A DNA stretch of 15,401 nt from an uncultured Cellvibrio sp. (GTDB lineage: Bacteria; Pseudomonadota; Gammaproteobacteria; Pseudomonadales; Cellvibrionaceae), in the NCBI GenBank assembly GCA_946886255.1, contig CAMPIG010000064.1, positions 1 to 15,401 of the forward strand. Direction: 5' to 3'. The notes beneath the pieces were generated by a model. That model had not been told where the DNA came from and made no database searches. It saw only the letters and a program-made list of their open reading frames with translations. The translations under genes were made by a program, and so were the position numbers. Below, in pieces: positions 7,309-15,071 of this stretch (position 1 is the first letter of the stretch; every line of letters begins with the position of its first letter).

Positions 7309-9636
7309 ATGAAAATAATCAACCTGTTCCGTTATCTACTACTCATCATCCTGCCGCTGTTCTATTCATCAGCAGGTCATGCAATACAGGCGCAGTTCAA
7401 TGTCATCAACAATTGGGGAAGCGGATTCCAGGGCGAAATCGTTGTCACCAATGACGGCAGCCAGGCAATTCATCAATGGCAAGTGAGCTTTACCGCGAGT
7501 TTTAGCATCGTCAACACCTGGAATGCCACGATGTCCAGCAATGGTGGTGGGCAATATGTCTTCTTGCCGGCCGGCTGGAACAACACGTTGCAACCTGGCA
7601 CCAGTACCCGTTTCGGGTTTATAGGTAATGGTACCCCCAGTCTGAGTATGTTGACGGCGATTGTGCCGGGAAACAGCAGCGCAAGTTCGACCGCCAGTAG
7701 CGCAATATCTTCCGTGTCGAGCGCGTCTTTATCCTCTCTTCCCGTCTCGTCCTCTGCGTCGAGTATTTCGTCGTCTTCTCTTTCGCCATCCTCCAGTAGT
7801 GTGCCGGTATCAAGCGTATCGTCGGTGAGCAGCAGTCAAGCCTCGAGCAATTTGCCCGTGTGTAGTATGGGTAGTACGCGCACCGACTGGGCAAATAATT
7901 GCGCAGCAACCGCACCGTCGTGTGTGGCTGGTACCTGGCGTGCACCGCAAGACGGTGGTGAGACGAATGCACCGTTACGCCTCGAGACCGCACACTTTGC
8001 AATCTATTGGAAAGACGGCACCAATATCACCACGGCTGCGGCCCAATCGGCAGCGAATACGCTGGAAACAATTTGGCAACAGTATTTTGGTGCCCCGGTA
8101 TTCTTCCCCGAGCCTTATTGCAACACCACGCAAAAATGGAAGGCAGCGGTACACTTTGACAATGATTTCCCGCTGTGGGGTGGTGGTTGGTCGCGCAATG
8201 GAATCAATTATATGGGCATGTGGATTGGCCCGGGTGCGGCAAGTGACTCCTGGGGATTGGCTCACGAATTTGCGCATGGCGTGCAAGCTCTGACACAAGG
8301 CTTTCCGGATTGCGGTGGCGTAGGCTGTTGGATATATGAAAGTCATGCGAACTGGATGCCGCATCAACTTTATCGCAACAATGTGCATTGCTCGGAGATG
8401 CTGGTGAATATGCCGCATCTCTATTACGGTAATACGCGTGATCGCTATTGCAACTGGCAATTTTTTGAATTCATCAAAAATAAACATTGTCCCGCAGCAG
8501 TCAATGACATGTGGACCTATAACGCACCGGCAGGTCAACGCGACCCCTGGCAAAAACTGATGCTAAGTCAGGGCTGGGATATTGAGGAGCTGAATGATTT
8601 GTTCGGTGAATGGGCGATGCACAACATCACATGGGATTACCAGGACCCGGACGGTCGTGACCAAGGCAGTGTGTATCGACAAAATTATGGTTCGCTTGCA
8701 AATGATCCACAAAATTACACTGCGCGTCGTTTACGGCTGACGCAATTGGAGAGCCTGGATAACAGCTGGGCGCAAAACCGGCGTTTTGTGTCACCGTATC
8801 ATTGGGCTCCGCAACGCTGGGGGTATAACGCGGTACGTTTGTATCCTGAGTCCGGCAGTAACAGCGTACATGTCAAATTTCGCGGTGTGACACAGAGCGG
8901 GGCCAATTCCGGGTGGCGCTGGGGATTGGTGGCCACCAACAGTAACCTGACCAGCGCACGTTATAGCGACGTGCAAAGTGGCACCGATGGCGAATTGCAT
9001 TTTTGTCTGACACCAGGAGAACAATTATTTTTGGTTGTAGTGGCTACGCCGACGCAATACCAGAAAATTACCTGGGATAATCCGTCAGACGGTAAAGCCT
9101 ATCCGTCCATTTATCGCTATCCGTATATGGTGGAAGTACAGGGTGCCTGGCCGCAAGGTTTCCAAAATGGTCAGCGATCAGCCTGCCCGGCAGGAACGGT
9201 GCGTCACAGTAACGGTGGTGGTTGTGCCACCAGCAATACACCTGCGAGTGTGTATGTCGGACCCTATGCAAAAGTTATCGGCGGTAATGTCAGCGGTACA
9301 GCGCGTATTGAAGATCATGCGACGGTGATTAACGGTACCGTATCCGGTGGTCGAGTGGGTGCGATGAGTTTGATCGGTGTCGCCAGTCATCCGCATCATG
9401 GCGCGTCCAGCTTTAATGTCGGTAGTAATGCAACGGTGCGTGCGACCTTTTATCCCTTGGGCTGGTTTGGTAATAACCAGAGTGTATCGGGTAGTGCAAC
9501 ACTTCTGGGCGATCTGGAGTTTATCGCCACGCAAAAAACCGGTAATACGTTTTACGGATTTGTGTCTAATGACTGGAATGGCGTATCTTCTATTACGGAA
9601 GTGACGGTAGCGCCGCCTTACAACTGGCGACCCTAG
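7309..9636 (+). CDS. Secreted CBM2-linked putative zinc metallopeptidase with repeat-like tail
   Basis: The 775-residue protein is modular. A signal peptide covers about 1-25 (ending SAGHA). A CBM2 cellulose/chitin-binding module covers about 26-120, with three candidate surface tryptophans Trp36, Trp71 and Trp90 spaced as in CBM2a. A poly-serine linker runs from about 121 to 182. A catalytic-like domain (about 185-620) contains HEFAH at 319-323 and Glu344 in WIYESHANW, i.e. HExxH with a Glu 25 residues after the first His, a gluzincin-type zinc site. The tail (about 640-775) has short Gly/Val repeats (VGPYAKVIGGNVSG, DHATVINGTVSGG) suggesting a beta-helix. The middle resembles DUF6055/Svx-AvrXca-type proteins as I remember them, which is uncertain. 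The CBM2 has no cysteines, unlike most. AAGGAG at 7298-7303 supports the ATG. It is transcribed alone and closed by the terminator at 9643-9679. Substrate is unknown: a cell-wall glycoprotein or a glycan are both possible. Confidence 0.85.
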   Translation: MKIINLFRYLLLIILPLFYSSAGHAIQAQFNVINNWGSGFQGEIVVTNDGSQAIHQWQVSFTASFSIVNTWNATMSSNGGGQYVFLPAGWNNTLQPGTSTRFGFIGNGTPSLSMLTAIVPGNSSASSTASSAISSVSSASLSSLPVSSSASSISSSSLSPSSSSVPVSSVSSVSSSQASSNLPVCSMGSTRTDWANNCAATAPSCVAGTWRAPQDGGETNAPLRLETAHFAIYWKDGTNITTAAAQSAANTLETIWQQYFGAPVFFPEPYCNTTQKWKAAVHFDNDFPLWGGGWSRNGINYMGMWIGPGAASDSWGLAHEFAHGVQALTQGFPDCGGVGCWIYESHANWMPHQLYRNNVHCSEMLVNMPHLYYGNTRDRYCNWQFFEFIKNKHCPAAVNDMWTYNAPAGQRDPWQKLMLSQGWDIEELNDLFGEWAMHNITWDYQDPDGRDQGSVYRQNYGSLANDPQNYTARRLRLTQLESLDNSWAQNRRFVSPYHWAPQRWGYNAVRLYPESGSNSVHVKFRGVTQSGANSGWRWGLVATNSNLTSARYSDVQSGTDGELHFCLTPGEQLFLVVVATPTQYQKITWDNPSDGKAYPSIYRYPYMVEVQGAWPQGFQNGQRSACPAGTVRHSNGGGCATSNTPASVYVGPYAKVIGGNVSGTARIEDHATVINGTVSGGRVGAMSLIGVASHPHHGASSFNVGSNATVRATFYPLGWFGNNQSVSGSATLLGDLEFIATQKTGNTFYGFVSNDWNGVSSITEVTVAPPYNWRP

Positions 9637-9642
9637 TGGAGG

Positions 9643-9679
9643 AAAAGATGACCCGCTATATCAGCGGGTCATCTTTTTT
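9643..9679 (+). terminator. Strong Rho-independent terminator
   Basis: GATGACCCGCT (9647-9657) pairs perfectly with AGCGGGTCATC (9663-9673) around a five-base loop. The preceding AAAA (9643-9646) pairs with the start of the six-T run at 9674-9679, extending the stem to 15 bp. It begins six bases after the stop of the CBM2 protein gene. The flanking A-run would let it act on both strands. Confidence 0.93.
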
Positions 9680-9805
9680 CTTTATTAGTGCTCCACTTTT
9701 AATCGTCTTTTCCTCGTCGACCTTTCCTCATGCGCTGTTGCAATGTGTGGCAGGGTGCATTAATTGCTACTATTAAAACACTCAACGACAGAACAGGTTT
9801 ACGTT

Positions 9806-10303
9806 ATGGAATCCAATGAACATCGCCTCAGCATGAGTATCTTGATGACTCCGGATATGGCCAATTTTTCCGGCAAGGTACACGGTGGCGAATTATTATC
9901 TTGGCTCGATAAAGTTGCCTATGCTTGCGCGAGTCGTTATGCCGGGCGCTATGTGGTGACATTGTCAGTGGATCGGGTCATCTTTCGCCAAGCGATTAAT
10001 GTAGGTGAGCTGGTGACTTTTCTCGCCTCGGTGAATTACACCGGCAATACGTCGATGGAAGTGGGCATCAAGGTGATTACGGAAGATATTCGCTCAAAAG
10101 TGGTGCGTCATACCAATAGTTGCTATTTCACCATGGTGGCGCTGGACGATGATGGCAAACCCATCTCCATAGAGCCGTTAATACCGGGGACAGAAGAAGA
10201 AAAGCGGCGCTTTGAAGAGGCAAAACGGCGGCGGGAACTGGTGCGTAGGCAGGAAGCTGAGCATGACGCAATTAAAAATGAAGTGAGTAAGATGAGTCTC
10301 TAA
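9806..10303 (+). CDS. Hotdog-fold acyl-CoA thioesterase (YciA/BACH type)
   Basis: The enzyme would hydrolyse acyl-CoA thioesters to free acid and CoA in the cytoplasm. The 165-residue protein has one hotdog domain at about 8-120. The family active-site segment is ANFSGKVHGGELLSWLDKVA near residues 19-38, with the Asn, the HGG turn and the conserved Asp before KVAY. A second conserved region is VDRVIFRQAINVGELV. After residue 120 comes a highly charged tail (EEEKRRFEEAKRRRELVRRQ) likely to be a helix, as in related thioesterases. The ATG at 9806 follows ACAGG by eight to nine bases and matches family N-termini; an in-frame TTG at 9764 would add 14 unsupported residues. It stands alone between a terminator and the CE2 gene. 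Its physiological acyl chain cannot be read from sequence. Confidence 0.9.
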   Translation: MESNEHRLSMSILMTPDMANFSGKVHGGELLSWLDKVAYACASRYAGRYVVTLSVDRVIFRQAINVGELVTFLASVNYTGNTSMEVGIKVITEDIRSKVVRHTNSCYFTMVALDDDGKPISIEPLIPGTEEEKRRFEEAKRRRELVRRQEAEHDAIKNEVSKMSL

Positions 10304-10407
10304 TTGTTCGCTCCGAATGCGGGTTGTATCGCTCATGCCGGGATATTTTTTGTTAAATAGCTTGTCCGCCGCTTTTCTATCGGTTTACATTCCCTTCGCC
10401 TGACGGC

Positions 10408-10433
10408 ACCTTGCAGCCAGTAAGCCGCAAGGT
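10408..10433 (+). promoter_or_regulatory. Hairpin in the leader of the CE2 gene
   Basis: ACCTTGC (10408-10414) pairs with GCAAGGT (10427-10433), and GC 10416-10417 can pair with GC 10424-10425 inside it. The right arm overlaps a smaller alternative hairpin, AGGT (10430-10433) with ACCT (10437-10440), followed by seven As. The two cannot form together. No T-run follows, so it is not a terminator. The 165-base gap has no clear promoter that I can defend. Confidence 0.3.
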
Positions 10434-10468
10434 CGCACCTAAAAAAATAAATCATTATCGAGGTTTCT

Positions 10469-11527
10469 ATGTTGAAAAGCGCATTGTTAGTCCTGGCTCT
10501 CTATACCTTGGCGGGTTGTGCCCATCACCCGTCAAATTCTTCTGTCTCTGCCGAGGGGTTTTCCGGGGAGAATGTTCGGATGATCGGGCGTTTCGAACAA
10601 AATAAAGATGACGAAGCTGCCTTTACCTGGTCGGGCTCGGCTCTGGAATTCCGCTTCGAGGGCACAGAGGCCGGCATCACTATCGCCAGCAATGGCCGGA
10701 CCCGTTTTGAGGTGGATGTTGATGGTGCTGTTTCAGATTTATGGGTCAAGGAAGGTGAAGCTTATTACACGCTTGCATCCGGACTGGAAGCAGGTGTCCA
10801 TCAGTTGCGCCTTACGCGCTTGACGGAATCTTTTTCGGTGGTGACTCGCTTTACCACTGATCCCCACACCGACGGAAAATTGTTGCTGCCACCGGCGGCA
10901 CCGTCACGTCGTTTGCTCGCTGTAGGTGATTCCATTACCGCCGGTTACGGTGTAGAAGGTGCTAGTCAGGCTTGTCCTTACGCGCCGGAAACCAGCAATC
11001 AGCAATTAACCTATGCGGCGCTGGCGGCCGATGAACTGAATGCGGATCTGCACACCATTGCCTGGTCAGGCATTGGAGCCTGGCGTTCATACGGCGAGGA
11101 GAAGCCGGTTAACCCTACAATCCTTGAACGCTATTCCCGCACGCTCGCTGACGATCCTGAAACTCAATGGGACATTACCCGTTATCAACCTGACGCTATC
11201 ACCATCGCCATCGGCACCAACGATTACTGGCAGGGCTCGGTCACGGATGAATATCAACTGAGTATGATCAGCTTGATTGATCGGATTCAGAGTGATTACC
11301 CCGACGCGCCAATCTATTTAATTGTCAGCCCCATGTTGAGCGGCGCGGCGCGCGATGATCAGAAAGCCCGGTTAACCGCCATGGAAGAACAGCATGTGCA
11401 TATGCTGGATCTGGGAAAAATTGAGCAGGCCGATGGTTACGGCTGTGATTACCATCCCAATACAATTACCCAACAACGTTCCGCACAGGCATTGGTAAAT
11501 CGTTTGCGCGCCGACCTGGATTGGTAA
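10469..11527 (+). CDS. CE2-like SGNH carbohydrate esterase, predicted lipoprotein
   Basis: This 352-residue protein looks like a carbohydrate esterase family 2 enzyme, which removes O-acetyl groups from xylo- and manno-polysaccharides or oligosaccharides. A lipoprotein signal (1-16) ends in lipobox LAGC with Cys17 and Ala at +2, predicting outer-membrane anchoring. Residues about 30-140 form a beta-sandwich domain typical of CE2, and 148-352 an SGNH hydrolase domain. Catalytic elements are Ser155 in VGDSIT, Gly in WSGIG (199-203), Asn251 in IGTND, and Asp327/His329 in CDYHPN. GAGG at 10460-10463 is five bases before the ATG. Cellvibrio japonicus encodes characterised CE2 esterases; those I recall are described as secreted, so lipid anchoring may mean this one deacetylates oligosaccharides at the cell surface or in the periplasm (inference). 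The assignment to CE2 rather than another SGNH family rests on the two-domain order. Confidence 0.87.
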   Translation: MLKSALLVLALYTLAGCAHHPSNSSVSAEGFSGENVRMIGRFEQNKDDEAAFTWSGSALEFRFEGTEAGITIASNGRTRFEVDVDGAVSDLWVKEGEAYYTLASGLEAGVHQLRLTRLTESFSVVTRFTTDPHTDGKLLLPPAAPSRRLLAVGDSITAGYGVEGASQACPYAPETSNQQLTYAALAADELNADLHTIAWSGIGAWRSYGEEKPVNPTILERYSRTLADDPETQWDITRYQPDAITIAIGTNDYWQGSVTDEYQLSMISLIDRIQSDYPDAPIYLIVSPMLSGAARDDQKARLTAMEEQHVHMLDLGKIEQADGYGCDYHPNTITQQRSAQALVNRLRADLDW

Positions 11528-11536
11528 TCGCTTTAT

Positions 11537-11570
11537 GTAGGTCGGATTACGCTGTGCTAATCCGACCTAC
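11537..11570. repeat. REP-like perfect 13-bp hairpin between convergent genes
   Basis: GTAGGTCGGATTA (11537-11549) pairs perfectly with TAATCCGACCTAC (11558-11570) around eight bases. From memory, near-identical 'GTAGGTCGGATTA...TAATCCGAC' elements are dispersed in many gammaproteobacterial genomes, so this is probably a REP-like repeat. It sits between the ends of the CE2 gene and the convergent symporter gene, ten bases after one stop and eight from the other, and probably helps end both transcripts although it lacks a T-run. Confidence 0.65.
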
Positions 11571-11577
11571 GATATTT

Positions 11578-13056
11578 TCAGGATTCTGTGGCGGGATTGC
11601 CGACGGGGTGTCTGTCGGTTTTATCGCGCTGCTCGGCGAGCAGTTCTAGGGCTTCGCTCGGTGAAATCAAATGGCGTGGTGTGAGCAGGCTGACAATAAT
11701 ACCGGCTAACAAAGCAATACTGACGGATGGCAAGATGGGATTACCTAATGCACTCATTGCCGTCGGTGTCAGCATGATGGCAAACGAGGTTGCCGACGCA
11801 CCCACCAGCGAGGCAATGGCGCCTTGCCAGGTATAACGCGACCAGAATTTTCCTAATACACCGCAGGCAAACATACCGGACATCACGGTAGAAATCATAT
11901 TAGTGATGTAAGTAATAATATCGTCCGATGCCAAGGCAAAACTTAGCGCGAGTCCGGTGACAAATATCACCCCGATGCGTGAGTAACCAATCATTTTTTC
12001 TTTGGCCGGTGAGCGCCCGGTAACAATAATAAAAATATCGCGTAACAAAATTGCTACACCGGCAATAGCATCCGAGCTGGCGCTGGACATGGTGGCGGAC
12101 AAACCGGCAATCAACACAATAATACCGACATATAACGGCAATACTTCCAGCGCGAGAAATGGAAACGCAAAGTTGCGATTATCCAGTTCCGGGTTGAGCG
12201 CAAAGGCAGCCATGCCGATCAGTGCGGGAATAAACGAGAAAAATAAATACAAACCGCCGGACATGATAAACGATTTCCGTACCGAACCGACGCTGGCCCC
12301 GGAATAGATTCGTTGACGAAATGAAGGCGTAGCGAGTACACCGACGGCCACCACCATCATCAATGACAACGCATGCAACGCACCGACTTTATCTATTGCC
12401 AGAAAACTGATATTGGCGGCGGGTTGCGCCGTCATCATGGCATCCCAACTACCGACCTTGTCGTTGGCAAACAAGGCCATCAGGATAAAACCGAAAAATA
12501 AAATAATGGCCTGGATGGTATCGGTCCAGACTACCGCGCTGTAGCCGCCGATCACAACATAAATACTGAATCCCACTGCAATAATAATCTTGGCGGTGGT
12601 TGCATCAATATCAGCGATCCATGCCAGGTACATGCCGCCACCGAGAATGTGGGCGCCCAGCCAGCCGATACACGCTAAAAAAATCAGCACACCGACAATA
12701 TTTTTTACGGCGCGATTTGCTCCCACATAATACGAAAGCTCTTCACTCATGGTCATAAATTGCAGGTCGCGCGTGGGTGCAAACCACCAGGCGGTTAACA
12801 AAATACCGATGGCGCCACCGATACCGTAGAGCGCACCGGCCCAACCGTTGGCATAACCGAAACCCACAGCACCCATGGAGGAACCGGTGCCGACCATAGT
12901 GGCTACCGTGGTCCCCATGGTCAGCAGCAGCGGCAAGCTGCGCCCTGCCAATAAAAAATCATCACCGTCTTTTTGCTTGCGCGAAACAGCCCAACCCAGC
13001 CAGATTAAAAACAATACGTACACCGTGAATGCAATTAAAAAGGCCTGGCTGTTCAT
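11578..13056 (-). CDS. Sodium/solute symporter (SSS family)
   Basis: This inner-membrane transporter would couple solute uptake to sodium. The 492-residue protein has about 13 hydrophobic segments, the normal topology, starting at about 5-24. SSS hallmarks are DFLLAGRSLP (33-42), GTGSSMGAVGFGYANG near 56-71, the signature GGYSAVVWTDTIQ (170-182) and SSASSDA (324-330), where Na2-site serines lie. The C-terminal 30 residues are hydrophilic and cytoplasmic-like. The upstream ribosome binding site is weak (GAGAA about six bases before the ATG). It is the last gene of the minus-strand operon, 75 bases after the RidA gene. Because of its neighbours the substrate is likely an N-acyl-D-amino acid, a D-amino acid or a related peptide fragment; sequence alone does not show this. 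Confidence 0.93.
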   Translation of the reverse strand: MNSQAFLIAFTVYVLFLIWLGWAVSRKQKDGDDFLLAGRSLPLLLTMGTTVATMVGTGSSMGAVGFGYANGWAGALYGIGGAIGILLTAWWFAPTRDLQFMTMSEELSYYVGANRAVKNIVGVLIFLACIGWLGAHILGGGMYLAWIADIDATTAKIIIAVGFSIYVVIGGYSAVVWTDTIQAIILFFGFILMALFANDKVGSWDAMMTAQPAANISFLAIDKVGALHALSLMMVVAVGVLATPSFRQRIYSGASVGSVRKSFIMSGGLYLFFSFIPALIGMAAFALNPELDNRNFAFPFLALEVLPLYVGIIVLIAGLSATMSSASSDAIAGVAILLRDIFIIVTGRSPAKEKMIGYSRIGVIFVTGLALSFALASDDIITYITNMISTVMSGMFACGVLGKFWSRYTWQGAIASLVGASATSFAIMLTPTAMSALGNPILPSVSIALLAGIIVSLLTPRHLISPSEALELLAEQRDKTDRHPVGNPATES

Positions 13057-13095
13057 AGGATTCTCGTGATTATTTTTGCTGTAATTTTAGTGCGC

Positions 13096-13116
13096 GGCGA
13101 CAGGGACGCTGCCGCC
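13096..13116 (-). promoter_or_regulatory. Intercistronic hairpin before the symporter gene
   Basis: In the minus-strand RNA GGCGGCAG pairs with CTGTCGCC (one G-U pair) around five bases, in the 75-base gap between the RidA and symporter genes. No T-run follows. It may stabilise the mRNA upstream or lower read-through into the transporter. This is a weak call. Confidence 0.3.
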
Positions 13117-13131
13117 GGAAGGTGTTAAAAA

Positions 13132-13524
13132 TTATTTTGCAGGATCTTTGTAGCAGACCACCCCGACTTCTACTTTACAATCCACCACCAGATCGCACAC
13201 TGAACAGATGCGGGCAGGCGGGTGCTCGCCGAAGACTTCACGAAAGACTTTGTTAAAAGATTGAAAATAACGCGCGTCGGTCAGGATCACGGTGACGTGG
13301 ACTACATCGGCTAAACCGTAACCGGCACCTTCCATAATTTTCACGCAATTGTTAATGGCGAGACGCGATTGCTCAACAATACCGCCTTCGACTACCTCAC
13401 CATCGGTCATGGGTGTTTGACCGGATACATACAACCAACCACCGGCGGCTACTGCGCTGGAAAAAGGCAAATGCTGACCACCGGTGCCAACGCCGCCTGC
13501 GGCACCGAAACGAATAATGCTCAT
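13132..13524 (-). CDS. RidA family (YjgF/UK114) protein
   Basis: RidA proteins hydrolyse reactive enamine/imine intermediates made during amino acid catabolism, releasing ammonia and a keto acid. The 130-residue length is typical. The family core is visible: WLYVSGQTP (30-38), the NN at 58-59 and the C-terminal PARICSVC, where Arg105 corresponds to the substrate-binding Arg105 of E. coli RidA; Glu119 occupies the position of E. coli Glu120, with one residue missing between them. GAGGA lies six bases before the ATG. The start codon overlaps the stop of the deacylase gene by four bases (ATGA), so translation is coupled. The context suggests it deals with imines formed when released D-amino acids are oxidised. 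Archetype versus another Rid subfamily is undecided. Confidence 0.93.
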   Translation of the reverse strand: MSIIRFGAAGGVGTGGQHLPFSSAVAAGGWLYVSGQTPMTDGEVVEGGIVEQSRLAINNCVKIMEGAGYGLADVVHVTVILTDARYFQSFNKVFREVFGEHPPARICSVCDLVVDCKVEVGVVCYKDPAK

Positions 13525-14999
13525 AAGGTTTCCTCACACAAAACTAACGATGATGTTGACGGAGCTTGCACGGCGCGCGCGAGAAATTTGCCGGTACGCT
13601 GCGCACTGAGTTGGCCACCGCTATACGACAAATGGCCATTTACCCAGACTTTTTCGAGACCCGCGGCGCTTTGTTGCGGCCGTTCAAAGGTAGCGGTGTC
13701 TTTGATGCGATCAATATTGAACAGCACCAGATCTGCAAAATAATTGGGCGCGATCAAGCCGCGTTGATGCAGTTTGAATTCTTCCGCCGACAAACCGGTC
13801 ATCTTGCGTACGGCAACGGGCAAATCGAACAAGCCCAGGTCGCGGGCGTAATGGCCGATCACGCGCGGAAAGGTGCCCCACAAACGCGGATGCGGATGCG
13901 GATCATTAGGCAAACCGTCGGAGCCGATCATGGTGCGCGGGAAGCGCAAAATGTTGCGCACATCGTTTTCATCCATGCCGTGATACACCGCGCCGGCGGG
14001 AATCAACTTTTTTGCCGCGTCGAGCAGCGGCAATTTCCAATCCGCAGCAATCTCCGCCAGCAAGCGTCCCCCCATCTTCGGGTGCGGCTCGGACCAGGTA
14101 ATAAATACGTCGTAATCATCGGTCACCTGGCCGAGATCGAGCGTGCTGGAACTGGCGGAATAGGGATAGCAATCACAGGCAATCTTTTGTGACTGCGCAT
14201 GGTGTTCCAGATGTTTGATGATCTCACTGCTGCGCCCCCAGTTCCCGGCCCCGGCACACTTCAGGTGCGACACAATCAGCGGAATCTTGCCGTGTTTGGC
14301 GGTGGCAAAGGCTTCGTTCATCGCCTCGATGATACCGTCGAATTCGGTGCGCAAATGGGTGGTGTAGATGCCGTCAAAGCGGGCCAGCTCTTCCACCAAT
14401 GCCATGACTTCATCGGTGGGTGCGTGGATGGCGCTGTTGTAGGCCAGGCCAGAGCTCAACCCCAACGCGCCTTGGGCCATGGCCTCACGTAATTGCTTTT
14501 TCATCGCAGCGATCTCCAACTGCGTGGCCGGGCGCTGCAAGTCGTCCATATGGTTGCTGCGCAACGCGGTATGCCCCACCAGCGCGCCCACGTTAACAGC
14601 GGGCCGGGCGGCTTCAACGGCGGTGACATAATCCTGAAAAGTCGGGTAACTATAATCCGCCTGTTTGCCCAGCAGGTTCATGGGATTGGGCGGTTCGCCG
14701 GTCAGGGTGACCGGGCTGACGCTGATGCCGCAATTACCCACAATAACGGTGGTGACGCCTTGGGTAATCTTGGCGCGCATCTCCGGGGCTTTAATAACCT
14801 GGGTATCGTCGTGGGTGTGGACATCGATAAAACCGGGGGCAAGGAATAAACCCTCCGCATCGATAATGGTGTGGGCGTGGATATTGCTGCCAGCCGGGTG
14901 GAGCGAGATCCTTTCGTCAAGTATGGCGACATCGGCAGCAAAGGCCGGAGCCCCGCTGCCATCAATAATGGTGGCGCCACGAATCAGGGTTTCGTACAT
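13521..14999 (-). CDS. N-acyl-D-amino-acid deacylase (D-aminoacylase)
   Basis: This zinc amidohydrolase would release free D-amino acids from N-acyl forms. Starting at 14999 it has 492 residues, normal for D-aminoacylases. The metal and catalytic residues are all present: His61 and His63 (DVHTHDD), Cys90 (GNCGIS), His215 (YTTHLRTE), His245 (VSHLKCAG) and Asp361 (GSDGLP). They are spaced nearly as in the Alcaligenes A6 enzyme (67, 69, 96, 220, 250, 366 as I recall them). HPRLWGTF and the C-terminal beta-sandwich strand FADLVLF also fit. In-frame starts exist at 15008 (GTG), 15005 and 14999; I chose 14999 because GATGAG lies eight bases before it and MYETLIRGATIIDG matches family N-termini. It overlaps the RidA gene by four bases and follows an RpiR-type regulator. 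Whether it prefers neutral, glutamate or aspartate side chains cannot be read here. Confidence 0.94.
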   Translation of the reverse strand: MYETLIRGATIIDGSGAPAFAADVAILDERISLHPAGSNIHAHTIIDAEGLFLAPGFIDVHTHDDTQVIKAPEMRAKITQGVTTVIVGNCGISVSPVTLTGEPPNPMNLLGKQADYSYPTFQDYVTAVEAARPAVNVGALVGHTALRSNHMDDLQRPATQLEIAAMKKQLREAMAQGALGLSSGLAYNSAIHAPTDEVMALVEELARFDGIYTTHLRTEFDGIIEAMNEAFATAKHGKIPLIVSHLKCAGAGNWGRSSEIIKHLEHHAQSQKIACDCYPYSASSSTLDLGQVTDDYDVFITWSEPHPKMGGRLLAEIAADWKLPLLDAAKKLIPAGAVYHGMDENDVRNILRFPRTMIGSDGLPNDPHPHPRLWGTFPRVIGHYARDLGLFDLPVAVRKMTGLSAEEFKLHQRGLIAPNYFADLVLFNIDRIKDTATFERPQQSAAGLEKVWVNGHLSYSGGQLSAQRTGKFLARAVQAPSTSSLVLCEETL

Positions 15000-15046
15000 C
15001 GTCATCACTCATCGGGGTAAGAGTCGATAAGCCTGCCGGGAAACCG

Positions 15047-15065
15047 CTGAAATGGCTGATTTCAG
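15047..15065. promoter_or_regulatory. Inverted repeat between the regulator and deacylase genes
   Basis: CTGAAAT (15047-15053) and ATTTCAG (15059-15065) form a seven-bp inverted repeat with a five-base centre in the 72 bases before the deacylase start. RpiR-type regulators bind inverted repeats, so it could be an operator for the neighbouring regulator, or a weak mRNA hairpin. No T-run follows on the minus strand. Confidence 0.35.
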
Positions 15066-15071
15066 AAGTCC

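Noticed and set aside
7669..7854. Serine-codon repeats read as a tandem or CRISPR-like repeat
   Set aside because: The spacing and units are irregular, the frame stays open and encodes a poly-serine linker of the kind common in Cellvibrio-type secreted enzymes.
7975..8553. A 192-codon minus-strand frame under the metallopeptidase domain
   Set aside because: It is antisense to the HExxH-containing domain of a strongly supported gene, with no ribosome binding site or domain of its own.
9764..9805. Upstream TTG start for the thioesterase
   Set aside because: It would add 14 residues not seen in the family, and the ATG at 9806 has a usable ribosome binding site.
13566..14192. A 208-codon plus-strand frame opposite the deacylase gene
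   Set aside because: It is antisense to a gene with all metal ligands present, and the translation lacks any family features.
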